DNA of 64,000 nt from Ardenticatenales bacterium. GTDB taxonomy: Bacteria > Chloroflexota > Anaerolineae > Promineifilales > Promineifilaceae. The stretch's first letter is position 1. Each line of letters opens with the position of its first letter. A program made the position numbers and the translations under genes. This document shows, one piece after another, positions 15,754 through 24,149 of the stretch. The stretch is taken from assembly GCA_020634515.1 (NCBI GenBank), contig JACKBL010000008.1:1-64000 (forward strand). Reading direction: 5' to 3'. The notes below the pieces were generated by a model. It did not search any database. It saw only the letters and a list, made by a program, of their open reading frames with translations, and was not told where the DNA came from.

Positions 15754-17379
15754 ATGCCGGCACAAACCCCCTCCACCCGTCCTCAAGCCCTCACCGCCCT
15801 GCGCCAGATCGCCCGCGTCCTCAGCGCCGCCTGGGACCTGGACACGACGCTTGATCTGATCGTGCGCAAAACCACCGAGGTCATGCACGTAGACTCCTGC
15901 GCCATCTACCTCCTCGATCCCGATGGCGAGACACTGCGCCTGCGCGCCACGACCGGATTGGCCCGGCGCGCGCTCGGTCGCGCCACGCTCTCCGTGGGGG
16001 AAGGGATGACGGGGCACGCTGTGCGTCGCAATCAGCCCGTCTATGCCACCCATGCGCAAGATGATGCCCATTTCAAATGGGTGGAGGAAGCGGACGAAAC
16101 CGCCTTTCACTCGCTACTGGCCGTGCCCCTGGTGATTGAGGCGAAGCCCATTGGCGCGCTCAATGTGCAGACCATTACCCCACACGCCTTCAGTGCCGAT
16201 GAAGTGGAGGTGTTGTCTCTGATTGGCGATCTGGCAGCCGGCGCGCTGGCGAAAGCGCAGTTGTACGACAGCCAGCGCCGCCAGATAGACGAACTCCAGG
16301 CGTTGGCGCAAATTAGCGAAGCCGTCACCGCCCCGCAATACCTGGATGACATGCTGAACGTCGTCACGGAAATGGCGGCGCGTACGATGGACGCAGCCGT
16401 GTGTTCCATTTTCCTGCTCAACGAGACCGGCACGCATCTGGAACTGCGTTCGGCGAAGCGCACCACCAGCCCCTACAGCCACCGTCCGCCGCTGCCACTG
16501 GGCGAAGGTGTGACGGGACGGGTGGCCGTTATGGGCGTGCCCATGTACGTGCGGGATGTTTCCACGAATGCGTTGTACAAGGGGGCGGAACTGGCGCGCA
16601 GCGAGGGATTGGTTTCGCTGCTTTCCGTGCCCTTGAGCGTGCGCGACCACGTGATTGGGGTGTTCAACTGTTATACGGCGCGTGAGCGTGTGTTTAGCGA
16701 TGATCAACGGGCGCTGTTTGTTACCCTGGCAAACCAGACGGCGCTGGCTATTGAGAATGCGCGCCTGGTGACGAACGCGGCTATCGTACGGGAAATGCAC
16801 CATCGTATCAAGAACAATCTGCAAACGGTGGCCATGCTGATGCAGTTGCAGATTCCCGAGGCGGAGCGGTTGGATACGCGCCATGTGCTGGAGACGAATA
16901 TCCACCGCATTCACAGCATCGCCACGGTCCACGAGGCGTTGTCGGAACGTGGGTTCACGCTGGTGGAGGTGAAGGATGTGCTGGAGCGGATCGCGCGTAT
17001 GACGGCGCAGAGCATGGTTGATCCGCGGCGGCATTTGACGATTCAGGTACAGGGGGAGACGCTGCTGCTGCCCAGCCGGGCGGCGACGGCGCTGACGTTG
17101 GTGGTGAATGAGTTGGTGCAAAATGCGTTGGAACACGCTTTTGTGGGGCGTGAGGCGGGGCGCGTGGATATTTCGCTGGGGCGCTCGCCGCGGGAGATTG
17201 TGGTGTTGGTGCGGGATGATGGCGTGGGGATGCCTGCGCCGCTTCCCCGCAGCCTCGGTTTGGAAATCGTCCATACCCTGGTAAGTGAAGATTTGCACGG
17301 CCAGATCAAATTCAATCGCCCGGTTCACGGCACGGAGGTGAGCATTCGCCTGCCGCGCGAGATTGAAGCGGCAGGATGA
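15754..17379 (+). CDS. Two-GAF sensor histidine kinase of the HisKA_2 (PdtaS-like) class
   Basis: The start is ATG 15754 (TTG 15748 is possible); neither has a clear ribosome site. GAF 1 spans about residues 25-165 (DLIVRKTTEVMHVDSCAIYL, GEGMTGHAVRRNQPVY, LLAVPLVIEAKPIGALNVQT) and GAF 2 about 180-345 (NVVTEMAARTMDAAVCSIFL, SLLSVPLSVRDHVIGVFNC). The kinase core has the HisKA_2 phosphoacceptor EMHHRIKNNLQTVAMLMQLQ. A HATPase domain follows (NELVQNALEHAF, VRDDGVGMPAPLP, SLGLEIVHTLV, GTEVSIRLP). There is no membrane segment, so it is a cytoplasmic sensor of a small ligand or redox state. The ANTAR regulator gene 390 bases downstream is its likely partner, as in the PdtaS/PdtaR system, where the phosphorylated regulator binds RNA hairpins to prevent termination. 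Confidence 0.9.
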   Translation: MPAQTPSTRPQALTALRQIARVLSAAWDLDTTLDLIVRKTTEVMHVDSCAIYLLDPDGETLRLRATTGLARRALGRATLSVGEGMTGHAVRRNQPVYATHAQDDAHFKWVEEADETAFHSLLAVPLVIEAKPIGALNVQTITPHAFSADEVEVLSLIGDLAAGALAKAQLYDSQRRQIDELQALAQISEAVTAPQYLDDMLNVVTEMAARTMDAAVCSIFLLNETGTHLELRSAKRTTSPYSHRPPLPLGEGVTGRVAVMGVPMYVRDVSTNALYKGAELARSEGLVSLLSVPLSVRDHVIGVFNCYTARERVFSDDQRALFVTLANQTALAIENARLVTNAAIVREMHHRIKNNLQTVAMLMQLQIPEAERLDTRHVLETNIHRIHSIATVHEALSERGFTLVEVKDVLERIARMTAQSMVDPRRHLTIQVQGETLLLPSRAATALTLVVNELVQNALEHAFVGREAGRVDISLGRSPREIVVLVRDDGVGMPAPLPRSLGLEIVHTLVSEDLHGQIKFNRPVHGTEVSIRLPREIEAAG

Positions 17380-17456
17380 GACCACCGGGCACTGTCTCGG
17401 AAGCTGATTGGATACGAAATGAGAAGTATGAGGGCACGACTGGCCCGTTGCCTGAG

Positions 17457-17660
17457 TGGCTGTCCGTAATTAAATTAGCGGAGTAACTATTCACGTCTCC
17501 GAGAGATTGGACCAATTTTGTAGACATCAATAAGATTCAACCAGAGCAAATTGGTCCAATCTGGGCAGATGACCTGTATAGTCACTTAGCGGAAATGTGC
17601 GGACGGCTTGTCCGTAACCGTCCGTAAAAAGTGTGAAGTTACTTTTGGGCGGTTACTGAT
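17457..17660 (-). repeat. Dispersed 90-base intergenic repeat, copy 3 (inverted, split by insertion)
   Basis: Reverse-complementing 17586-17660 gives TAACCGCCCAAAAGTAACTT through ACGGACAAGCCGTCCGCAC and CATTTCCGCTAA. After removal of the 103-base insert, 17457-17482 supplies the remaining TTTAATTACGGACAGCC. Order and spacing match copy 1. Confidence 0.75.
17483..17585. mobile_element. MITE-like 103-base insertion with 8-base target duplication
   Basis: The insert is flanked by identical TTAGCGGA octamers (17475-17482 and 17586-17593). Its ends GTAACTAT and ATAGTCAC are imperfect inverted repeats (7 of 8). Inside, AGATTGGACCAATTTT and AAATTGGTCCAATCT form another inverted pair. The flanks together reconstruct the 90-base repeat seen at 2360 and 13123, in reverse orientation, so the insertion interrupted a pre-existing repeat copy. 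Confidence 0.75.
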
Positions 17661-17768
17661 CTTGCCGCAGGCATTAGGCACTTGGGCAAGTTCAGCCCAC
17701 GAGAGGGTTAGCCGTTACCGTAGGAGACGGTGTTGGCCCGGAATGGCGCTTCCGGGAAGGTTTACTAC

Positions 17769-18326
17769 ATGCGTATTTTGATTGCGGATGACGAGTCGAT
17801 AATTCGCCTGGGTTTGAAGTCCATGTTGCAGCAGTTGGATCACGAGGTGGTCGCCGCCCGCGACGGACGGGAGGCTCTGCAAATGGCGCGGGCGCAACGA
17901 CCCGATCTGGCGATTCTGGATGTGAAGATGCCGTTTACGGATGGTTTGCAGGTGGCTCGTGTGCTGGCGCGGTCACAACCGATGCCGATTGTGCTGTTGA
18001 CGGCGTACAGTGACCAGGCGTTGATTGATCAGGCGGCGGATTTGCCCATTCACGGGTATTTGGTGAAGCCGGTGCAGGCGGCGGATCTGGCGCCGGCGAT
18101 GGCGATTGCGGTGCGGCGGTTTGCGGATGCGGAGCAGTTGCGGCAGCGGGCGGCGGCGCTGGAGGCGGAACTCCAGGCGCGGAAGTTGATTGATCGAGCG
18201 AAGGGGGTTTTGATGAATGCCGGCATGAACGAATCCACCGCCTACCATGCCATCCAACGCCGCGCCCGCGAACAAGGCCGCACCATGCGCCAGATCGCCG
18301 AAGCCATCCTGCGCGACGCAGCCTGA
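17769..18326 (+). CDS. ANTAR-domain response regulator (PdtaR-like antiterminator)
   Basis: The start ATG 17769 follows GGGAAGG and gives the usual receiver beginning MRILIADDESIIRLGLKSML. The phosphoacceptor Asp is in LAILDVKMPFTDG; the conserved Thr/Ser (LLTAYSD) and Lys (YLVKPV) are present. A coiled linker (FADAEQLRQRAAALEAELQA) leads to a C-terminal ANTAR domain (LIDRAKGVLMNAGMNESTAY, QRRAREQGRTMRQIAEAIL). ANTAR domains bind paired RNA hairpins and block terminators. With the HisKA_2 kinase upstream this makes a signal-responsive antitermination pair. Part of the dispersed CTTCCGGGAAG element supplies the ribosome-binding sequence. Which leaders it controls cannot be read from the window; terminator-bearing leaders such as that of glnA are candidates only. 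Confidence 0.93.
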   Translation: MRILIADDESIIRLGLKSMLQQLDHEVVAARDGREALQMARAQRPDLAILDVKMPFTDGLQVARVLARSQPMPIVLLTAYSDQALIDQAADLPIHGYLVKPVQAADLAPAMAIAVRRFADAEQLRQRAAALEAELQARKLIDRAKGVLMNAGMNESTAYHAIQRRAREQGRTMRQIAEAILRDAA

Positions 18327-18495
18327 AAATCCCCGTCGATCTTGCCTCATAATCACATGCCAAACCCGGTATTGTGTGAGACAATTGCCTAAGGCTTTTT
18401 CCGAATTTGAATCATCCTACTCCATCAAACGCCGATAATCAGCCTGCTCGTGATTGTTCACGGCCTTCCGCCTTCACTTGTTGATCTCATTGCTC

Positions 18496-20301
18496 ATGAC
18501 AGCCAGCGAATTCGTCATCGCCAATCCCATCAAATCCGACCAGCGTTCCCCGATCCGCTGGGTACTCTTCCACGTCCTACACAATAAACGCTTCATCTTC
18601 ACCATGTTTCTCGGCGCATTTGGCAACGCCGCGCTGGCCGCCCTCGTACCCGTCCTCATTGGCCGCGCCTTCAACGCCGCCCTGGCCTCCCCGCCCGACG
18701 TCCGCGCCATTGGCCTCATTGCCCTGGGCATCATCGGCAGCCAATCCGTGCGCGCCGTGTTGCAGCTTGGCCGCAACTTCTCCAGCGAACTCATCGGCCA
18801 GCGTCTGGAGCGCGACACGCGCGAAGAACTCTACCTCAGCCTGCTAGGCAAGAGCATGACATTCCACGACATGCAGCCGGTCGGGGACACGATGGCGCGC
18901 GCCACCAACGACGTGCGTGAAGTCAATCTGATGCTGAATCCAGGCATCAACCTGGTCGTTGGCTCTTCCAACTTCCTCCTCATGCCCATCCTGGTCAGCC
19001 CCACCTACGATCCCCGCCTCATTGCCGCGCCCCTTTTCTTTCTCGTGACCTATTTCTGGTCCATTGCGCGTTACCTGGGCGTCCTCTCCGCCATCTCCGA
19101 CCGGGTTCGCCGCACCTTTGGGCGCATGAACAGTCGGCTGGCGGAGGCTATTGACGGCATTGAAACGGTGAAAGGGGCCGCGCAGGAGGAGCAGGAGGTT
19201 GAGCGGTTCCGTGAATACGCCACGGACTACCGCGACGCCGTCGTGACGCAGGGATACGTCGAAGCACGATTCCTGCCCCTGCTTCTCCTGGGGATTACGA
19301 CCGCGGCCGGTTTTGCCCATGCCTTCCTGCTCTACCAGGCCGGAGCTATCAACGTGGGGGACGTGATTGGCTACGTGGGGTTGCTGACGCTGTTTGGATT
19401 CCCCACATTCACCTCGCTCACGGCCTACTCGCAGGTGTCGCGGGGAATGGCAGGCGCGCGCCGTATTTTGCAGTTGATCCAGGCGGAAACGCATCTGGAC
19501 GAGAATGTCGGCGGCAAGGCGGGCGCGATTCGCGGGCGTATCACGTTTGAAAACGTCAGTTTTGGTTACGTGCCGGGCGTGAACGTACTGCAAAACGTTA
19601 GCTTTGACGTAGAACCCGGACAGACATTGGCGATTGTGGGGCAGACCGGTGCCGGCAAAAGCACCATCGCCAAACTCATCAACCGCACCTACGATGTAGA
19701 TCAGGGACGTGTTCTCATTGATGGCGTGCCCACCAACGAGTGGCAATTGGCCGCTCTGCGCCGCCAGATTTCCATCATCGAGCAGGATGTTTTTCTGTTC
19801 TCGCGCAGCATTGCCGAAAATATCGCCTTTGGCTGCCCTGGTGCCACCCGCGAGATGGTCATCGAAGCGGCCCAAAACGCCCAGGCGCACGAGTTCATCC
19901 TGTCCTTTCAGGATGGTTATGATACGGTGATCGGCGAGCGCGGCGTGACCCTATCCGGTGGGCAGCGACAGCGGCTGGCTCTGGCGCGCGCCTTCCTCGT
20001 CAGTCCGCGTATCCTCATTCTGGATGATTCCACCAGCGCCGTGGACAGCGCGACGGAGGATCGCATTCAGCAGGCGATCACCCGTGCCGCTGCCAATCAG
20101 ACCACCGTCCTCATTACCCATCGTCTTTCCCAGATACGCTGGGCGGACCAGGTAGTGGTGCTGCGTCAGGGGCGGCTGGTTGCTCAAGGCAACCACGACA
20201 CGCTTATGCACACCTCTCCCGCCTACCGCCGTATCTTCCAGCAGTATGAGACCACTGACGACGGACATGCGTCCGCGGTCACAGGTGCAACAACCCGATG
20301 A
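18496..20301 (+). CDS. ABC exporter, fused membrane and ATPase domains
   Basis: ATG 18496 is taken as the start; TTG 18454 would add 14 residues. The N-terminal half is an ABC_membrane type-1 exporter domain with about six helices (FIFTMFLGAFGNAALAALVP, LIAAPLFFLVTYFW, LPLLLLGITTAAGFAHAFLL). The ATPase half has Walker A GQTGAGKST (residues 382-390), the Q-loop region IEQDVFLFSRSIAENIAFG, signature LSGGQRQRLALARAF, Walker B ILILDDSTSAVD and the switch HRLSQIRW. It works as a homo- or heterodimer to export lipids, peptides or drugs; the substrate is not predictable. Its stop overlaps the start of the next small gene (ATGA), indicating translational coupling. Confidence 0.93.
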   Translation: MTASEFVIANPIKSDQRSPIRWVLFHVLHNKRFIFTMFLGAFGNAALAALVPVLIGRAFNAALASPPDVRAIGLIALGIIGSQSVRAVLQLGRNFSSELIGQRLERDTREELYLSLLGKSMTFHDMQPVGDTMARATNDVREVNLMLNPGINLVVGSSNFLLMPILVSPTYDPRLIAAPLFFLVTYFWSIARYLGVLSAISDRVRRTFGRMNSRLAEAIDGIETVKGAAQEEQEVERFREYATDYRDAVVTQGYVEARFLPLLLLGITTAAGFAHAFLLYQAGAINVGDVIGYVGLLTLFGFPTFTSLTAYSQVSRGMAGARRILQLIQAETHLDENVGGKAGAIRGRITFENVSFGYVPGVNVLQNVSFDVEPGQTLAIVGQTGAGKSTIAKLINRTYDVDQGRVLIDGVPTNEWQLAALRRQISIIEQDVFLFSRSIAENIAFGCPGATREMVIEAAQNAQAHEFILSFQDGYDTVIGERGVTLSGGQRQRLALARAFLVSPRILILDDSTSAVDSATEDRIQQAITRAAANQTTVLITHRLSQIRWADQVVVLRQGRLVAQGNHDTLMHTSPAYRRIFQQYETTDDGHASAVTGATTR

Positions 20302-20513
20302 AGCCTCTTGTCTATTACTGTCGCTGGCATCAGGCGCGTCTCTTTCTACGTGGCCGGGATGAAGACGCGGTTTGGGGGGAAATGGCGTTTGCGGACGACG
20401 TGCGCCAGCCGTTTCGCTTTGGCTTGAAAACGGGGCAGCTTACCCTGGGGGATGGGCCAGCCGCGAAAACGGTTTGGTTGGATGAAATGGGCGTGATAAA
20501 GGAAGCGTCGTAA
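20298..20513 (+). CDS. Small hypothetical protein coupled to the ABC exporter
   Basis: The 71-residue product (MKPLVYYCRWHQARLFLRGR, then EDAVWGEMAFADDVRQPFRF and LGDGPAAKTVWLDEMGVIKE) is not recognised. It is rich in aromatic and charged residues and has no membrane segment or known motif. Its ATG overlaps the TGA of the ABC exporter gene, a strong sign that it is translated with it. It ends just before the convergent RelA gene. Confidence 0.65.
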   Translation: MKPLVYYCRWHQARLFLRGRDEDAVWGEMAFADDVRQPFRFGLKTGQLTLGDGPAAKTVWLDEMGVIKEAS

Positions 20514-20523
20514 TGGTTCCCCG

Positions 20524-22689
20524 CTAACCTGTCCAACGCTGGCGGCGCACTTCCGTCACGTTTGGTAGATTCTCTAACTTCCGCAGCAGCCATTCCAGGT
20601 CCTCCAGACTGCTGATCTCGGCCACCATGTAGAGCGTGGTCACGGAACTGGCGACCGTCGATTTTGTCTTCACCAGAGGGATGCCGCGTCCTTTCAGCGT
20701 ATTCGTAATGTCGTTCATCAATCCGGGTCGGTTGTAGCCTTTAATGACAATCGGGATTGGATATGCCTCTGCCTTTTCGCCCCATTCGACTTCAATGATC
20801 CGCTCCTGTTCGTTGATGTTCACCACCTGGCTGCAATCTTTGCGATGGACGGTGACGCCGCGCCCGCGCGTAATGTAGCCAACGATCTCTTCGGGCGGAA
20901 TGGGGTTGCAGCAGAGTGCCATGCGCGTGTGCAGTCCGCTGACGCCGCGAACGGTCAGTCCTTTGGACTTGGGTCGGTTGCTCAATAACGGCAGAAGTTC
21001 ATCATCGGGCTGCAACTTCTGCTTGATAGAGGCAATCGCGCCGCCGATTTGGGATGTTTGAATGTCACCAAAGCCGATTTTTGCCAAAAACTGGTCCACA
21101 TCGTCGTAGTGCAGGGCGTAGGCTATGTCCTCCACGGTGTATGTGGCTGTCAGACCGAGCCGTTTTAGTTCTCTTTCTACGACTTCGCGCCCTTGCTGGA
21201 TGTTTTGCTCCCGTTCCTGCTCGCGGAACCACTGCCGGATTTTGCTGCGGGTGCGGGCGCTGCCGGTGTAACCCAGGCTCTCGTTCATCCAATCGCGGCT
21301 TGGTCCCCCATTCTTGGTGGTGAGAATTTCCACGCGGTCGCCTGATTTTAGTTTGTGGTCCAGACTGATCATTTTGCCATTTACTTTGGCGCCGCGACAC
21401 CGGTGGCCGACTTCTGTGTGAATCTGGTAGGCAAAGTCAATGGGCGTGGAATTTGCCGGCAAATCCACCACATCGCCGCGTGGTGTGAAGACATAAATAT
21501 GGTCGGGAACCCTCTCCAGACTGATAAAACTCTGGTCCAGAATCTGACCTTCGGCCTCTTGCAGCAGTGCCAACAATTCCCGCTGCATCTGTATTTGCCG
21601 GCTAAGCGCCGAGTTGGCCTTGCCCCCTTCTTTGTATGCCCAGTGGGCGGCCACGCCCCGCTCGGCTTCCTCGTGCATGGCGCGCGTCCGTATCTGTACC
21701 TCCAGCGTGCGTCCATCTCTATCGACGACCGCTGTATGCAATGATTGGTAGTTGTTGGGTTTGGGTCGGGCGATATAGTCGTCAAATTCCTGCGGCACGG
21801 GCGTCCAAAGATTGTGAACAAGCCCTAAAACCTGATAACAGCGGTTCTTGTCGTTTGTGTCCAGGATGATGCGCACGGCCTGCACGTCGTGGATTTCCTC
21901 AAAGCGCAAACTCTTGCGCTCCATTTTGCGATAGATCGAATAAATGTGCTTTGGTCGTCCCGTCACCGAGGCGCGCAACCCCGCCTTTTCGATCTCTGCT
22001 TGCAGCAGGCGGATAGACGCCTGTACACTCTCGTCGCGCGAGGCGCGTTTCTCCGCCAGGTAGCGGGCGATCTCTCTGTACTGCTCTGGCTTCAGGTAGC
22101 GGAAGGAGAGGTCTTCCAACTCCCATTTGAGCGTCCAGATGCCCAGCCGGTTGGCGATAGGTGCGTAGATGTTGCTGGCTTCTTGCGCGACCTGCAGTCG
22201 GCTTTCTTCCGGCATGTAGCCGGCTTTACGCAGGTCTTGCAGGCAGTCCGCCATGCGGATGAGGACGATGCGCAGGTCATCGTCGATGATGGTGAGGATG
22301 GCGCGGCGGATTAGCTCCAGGTTGCGCTCGTTGGCGGTGGTGTTTAGGCGTACGTAGGGGTCGAGTTGATCCAGTCCCGTTACCAGCTTGCTGATTTCGC
22401 TGCCAAAGCGACTTTGCAATATCTTGGGCTGTACGCCTGTGTGCGGCAGAAGCGAGTCGTGCAGGATGGCGGCGGAGGTGCTGACGATGTCAATGCCAAT
22501 CTGGTTGACGGTGTTGGCGACGGAGAGATCGTGCTGGATAAAGAGTTCGCCGGATATGCGGGTGCGTCCGTTGTGGGCTGCCGCGGCGAAGTCGTATGCC
22601 TGGCCTATTTGCTGCCGCGCTTCGGCATCAAGCTGTGTCGGCAACTGTTTCAGCAAGTCGTCAATCGTAAGGGAATTGGCTGTGGTCAT
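20524..22689 (-). CDS. relA: RelA-type (p)ppGpp synthetase with degenerate hydrolase domain
   Basis: The 721-residue protein has the long RSH layout: HD hydrolase (about residues 20-180), synthetase (235-350), TGS (400-460) and C-terminal ACT (about 645-720). The synthetase has GRPKHIYSIYRKM, EEIHDVQAVRII, YIARPKPNNYQSLHT and EVQIRT. It makes (p)ppGpp from ATP and GDP/GTP during starvation, sensing ribosomes through the C-terminal half. The motif before YIARPK is EFDD, the acidic form typical of monofunctional RelA, not the basic RxKD of bifunctional Rel/SpoT. In the hydrolase domain the HD pair is kept (ILHDSLLPHTG) but the following Glu-Asp is missing, and ADRLHN is ADCLQD. Hydrolysis is therefore probably lost and another enzyme must degrade the alarmone. 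Confidence 0.93.
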   Translation of the reverse strand: MTTANSLTIDDLLKQLPTQLDAEARQQIGQAYDFAAAAHNGRTRISGELFIQHDLSVANTVNQIGIDIVSTSAAILHDSLLPHTGVQPKILQSRFGSEISKLVTGLDQLDPYVRLNTTANERNLELIRRAILTIIDDDLRIVLIRMADCLQDLRKAGYMPEESRLQVAQEASNIYAPIANRLGIWTLKWELEDLSFRYLKPEQYREIARYLAEKRASRDESVQASIRLLQAEIEKAGLRASVTGRPKHIYSIYRKMERKSLRFEEIHDVQAVRIILDTNDKNRCYQVLGLVHNLWTPVPQEFDDYIARPKPNNYQSLHTAVVDRDGRTLEVQIRTRAMHEEAERGVAAHWAYKEGGKANSALSRQIQMQRELLALLQEAEGQILDQSFISLERVPDHIYVFTPRGDVVDLPANSTPIDFAYQIHTEVGHRCRGAKVNGKMISLDHKLKSGDRVEILTTKNGGPSRDWMNESLGYTGSARTRSKIRQWFREQEREQNIQQGREVVERELKRLGLTATYTVEDIAYALHYDDVDQFLAKIGFGDIQTSQIGGAIASIKQKLQPDDELLPLLSNRPKSKGLTVRGVSGLHTRMALCCNPIPPEEIVGYITRGRGVTVHRKDCSQVVNINEQERIIEVEWGEKAEAYPIPIVIKGYNRPGLMNDITNTLKGRGIPLVKTKSTVASSVTTLYMVAEISSLEDLEWLLRKLENLPNVTEVRRQRWTG

Positions 22690-22721
22690 TGGGCTAACAT
22701 CGTCTGCTTGGTTTGCTTGGC

Positions 22722-22760
22722 GAAAAAAAACAGGCGATTCTCCTGGTTGGAGAACGCCTG
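22722..22760 (-). terminator. Intrinsic terminator for the YtxH gene
   Basis: On the minus strand CAGGCGTTCTCC pairs with GGAGAATCGCCTG around AACCA and is followed by eight T (22723-22730 on the plus strand as A). It lies 35 bases after the stop at 22796. Confidence 0.85.
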
Positions 22761-22795
22761 CTTTGCTGTTCCTGCTTCACGGGGGTTGCGCTGGA

Positions 22796-23164
22796 CTAAG
22801 CGGCAGCGGGGGGTTCTCCTTCGTGGGAGCCGTCAGTAGGGGTGTCGGTGGTGGGATGCGTGCCGGCATCTGTCCTGTCTGACGGGCCTTTTCTATCGCC
22901 ACTAAGAACAATTCGCTCCTGAATCTGCTGAGAAGCCTCCTGCGCCCGGGTGCGTGTCTCCGCCAGAACCGAACTTGCCCGTTCTCGTGCGTCTCCCCAT
23001 TGCTGCGTTCCCCTGTCGCGCCACTCCGCGCCGCGCTGCGACAATGTCGCCCGCGTATCCTCGCCCGACTGCGGCGTCAAAATCAACGCTGTTGCCGCGC
23101 CCACCAGTCCGCCGATCACAAAACCGGCCAAAAAGGCTCCAAATTCACCGTTGTTGTCGCTCAT
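22796..23164 (-). CDS. YtxH-like membrane-anchored protein
   Basis: The 122-residue protein begins MSDNNGEFGAFLAGFVIGGL and has a single glycine-rich membrane segment (about residues 8-30) ending ALILTPQSGEDTR, the LTPxSGxExR pattern of YtxH. This is followed by a charged helical region (RGTQQWGDARERASSVLAET) and an acidic, disordered Pro/Thr tail. YtxH-type proteins are associated with the envelope and stress responses in Firmicutes; the precise role is unknown. It is the second of a likely two-gene unit with the membrane protein at 23212-23661, separated by 47 bases, and is followed by a good terminator. Confidence 0.82.
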   Translation of the reverse strand: MSDNNGEFGAFLAGFVIGGLVGAATALILTPQSGEDTRATLSQRGAEWRDRGTQQWGDARERASSVLAETRTRAQEASQQIQERIVLSGDRKGPSDRTDAGTHPTTDTPTDGSHEGEPPAAA

Positions 23165-23211
23165 GATTGATGCTCCTCTAGTGTCATGTACGAAATGATG
23201 GATTCCGTTCC

Positions 23212-23661
23212 TTAGTCAGGCAGATTATTTCTGGGATCGCCGAACAGCACCTTCACGCCACGGCGTACGCCGGCCACGTAGCTGCTCGCTTTGGTCACCG
23301 GTTTGACCACATTTTGGCTAACAAACGTTGTGGTCCCTTTTAGCGTGCCAATGGTTTCGTTGGTCTGCTGCAGAATGGGCTTGATTTCAAATTCCAGCAT
23401 GTTGACCAGGCGAACAATCATGACGAGCATGATGATGAAGGCAACGCCAAAAAGACAGGACCCCAGTGCCAGGGCAATGATCACAATGTCGCGCAGAGAT
23501 TCAACGGCAGTAGGGTGCTGTGTGGCTGCCCAGAAAATGCCCCAGATGATTAACCCAACGATCAGCAAGACGCCGATCACCCCGGCGGCCACGCCAATGC
23601 GGGACACGAGGGGCTTGGCGGATGTTGGGGCGGGAAGCTGGGCTTGATATGAATTTTCCAT
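23212..23661 (-). CDS. Two-span membrane protein of unknown function (partner of YtxH)
   Basis: The 149-residue product has two hydrophobic segments (about 22-48: VAAGVIGVLLIVGLIIWGIF, and 60-85: VIIALALGSCLFGVAFIIML). An amphipathic helix follows (IKPILQQTNETIGTLKGTTT) with a basic tail (VAGVRRGVKVLFG). The helix-with-repeated-polar-residues pattern after a membrane span recalls DUF948-type proteins, which also often neighbour YtxH. No catalytic motif is visible. The start is supported by position and by the lack of a longer credible frame. Function is unknown, probably envelope-associated. Confidence 0.7.
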   Translation of the reverse strand: MENSYQAQLPAPTSAKPLVSRIGVAAGVIGVLLIVGLIIWGIFWAATQHPTAVESLRDIVIIALALGSCLFGVAFIIMLVMIVRLVNMLEFEIKPILQQTNETIGTLKGTTTFVSQNVVKPVTKASSYVAGVRRGVKVLFGDPRNNLPD

Positions 23662-23873
23662 GCAAGTTCTCCAACGTAACGGCTAACCCTCTTGGGGGCT
23701 GAGCTTGTTGAAGCCTGTGACAATCCCGTATTGCCGTCAACAGGCTCAGGCAACGGGTTAGTAGTCACTCTCCAACTAAAAAGTATATCGCCTCTGGTAG
23801 AATCAGCAAATTGCCGGCAGCCCCTTCTGTTGCGCCGGTTGTTTCAGGTAGCAGCCGCCCAGTTTATGAATAG

Positions 23874-24149
23874 CTACGCCGCGGATTCCTCGTGTTTGCT
23901 TAGCCACAAACTGGCAACGAGGGCAATCCAGGAACCCAGGCTGGCGCTGAAAAGATGCAGCGCACCCAATTTGAGCAGATCAATGTGCAGCAGATCGCCG
24001 GCCAGATGGCCCAGCGCAAACCCAAGCCAGGCGGCGAGGACGTACAAGACAATGCGACGGGCCGGCCCACCCAGGATAAGGTGAAAAGACGCGCCATAGA
24101 TGCTGGCGAGCAAGAAGCCGAGGACAACGCCGGCGGCAGTGCTACTCAT
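23874..24149 (-). CDS. Small membrane protein downstream of mnmA
   Basis: The start ATG 24149 overlaps the mnmA stop (ATGA), so the gene is translationally coupled to it; a longer frame back to 24224 lies inside mnmA and is rejected. The 91-residue product has three hydrophobic spans (STAAGVVLGFLLASIYGASF, RIVLYVLAAWLGFALGHLAG, LFSASLGSWIALVASLWLS) and a charged end (KHEESAA). No family is recognised with confidence. Coupling to a tRNA thiolase is probably organisational rather than functional. Confidence 0.7.
   Translation of the reverse strand: MSSTAAGVVLGFLLASIYGASFHLILGGPARRIVLYVLAAWLGFALGHLAGDLLHIDLLKLGALHLFSASLGSWIALVASLWLSKHEESAA

Noticed and set aside
16114..17385. 423-codon minus-strand frame opposite the GAF kinase
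   Set aside because: Composition is His/Arg/Gln-rich typical of an antisense shadow, and the plus-strand protein has intact domains over the whole length.
18844..19890. 348-codon minus-strand frame opposite the ABC exporter
   Set aside because: No domain pattern; fully overlapped by the exporter with complete ATPase motifs.
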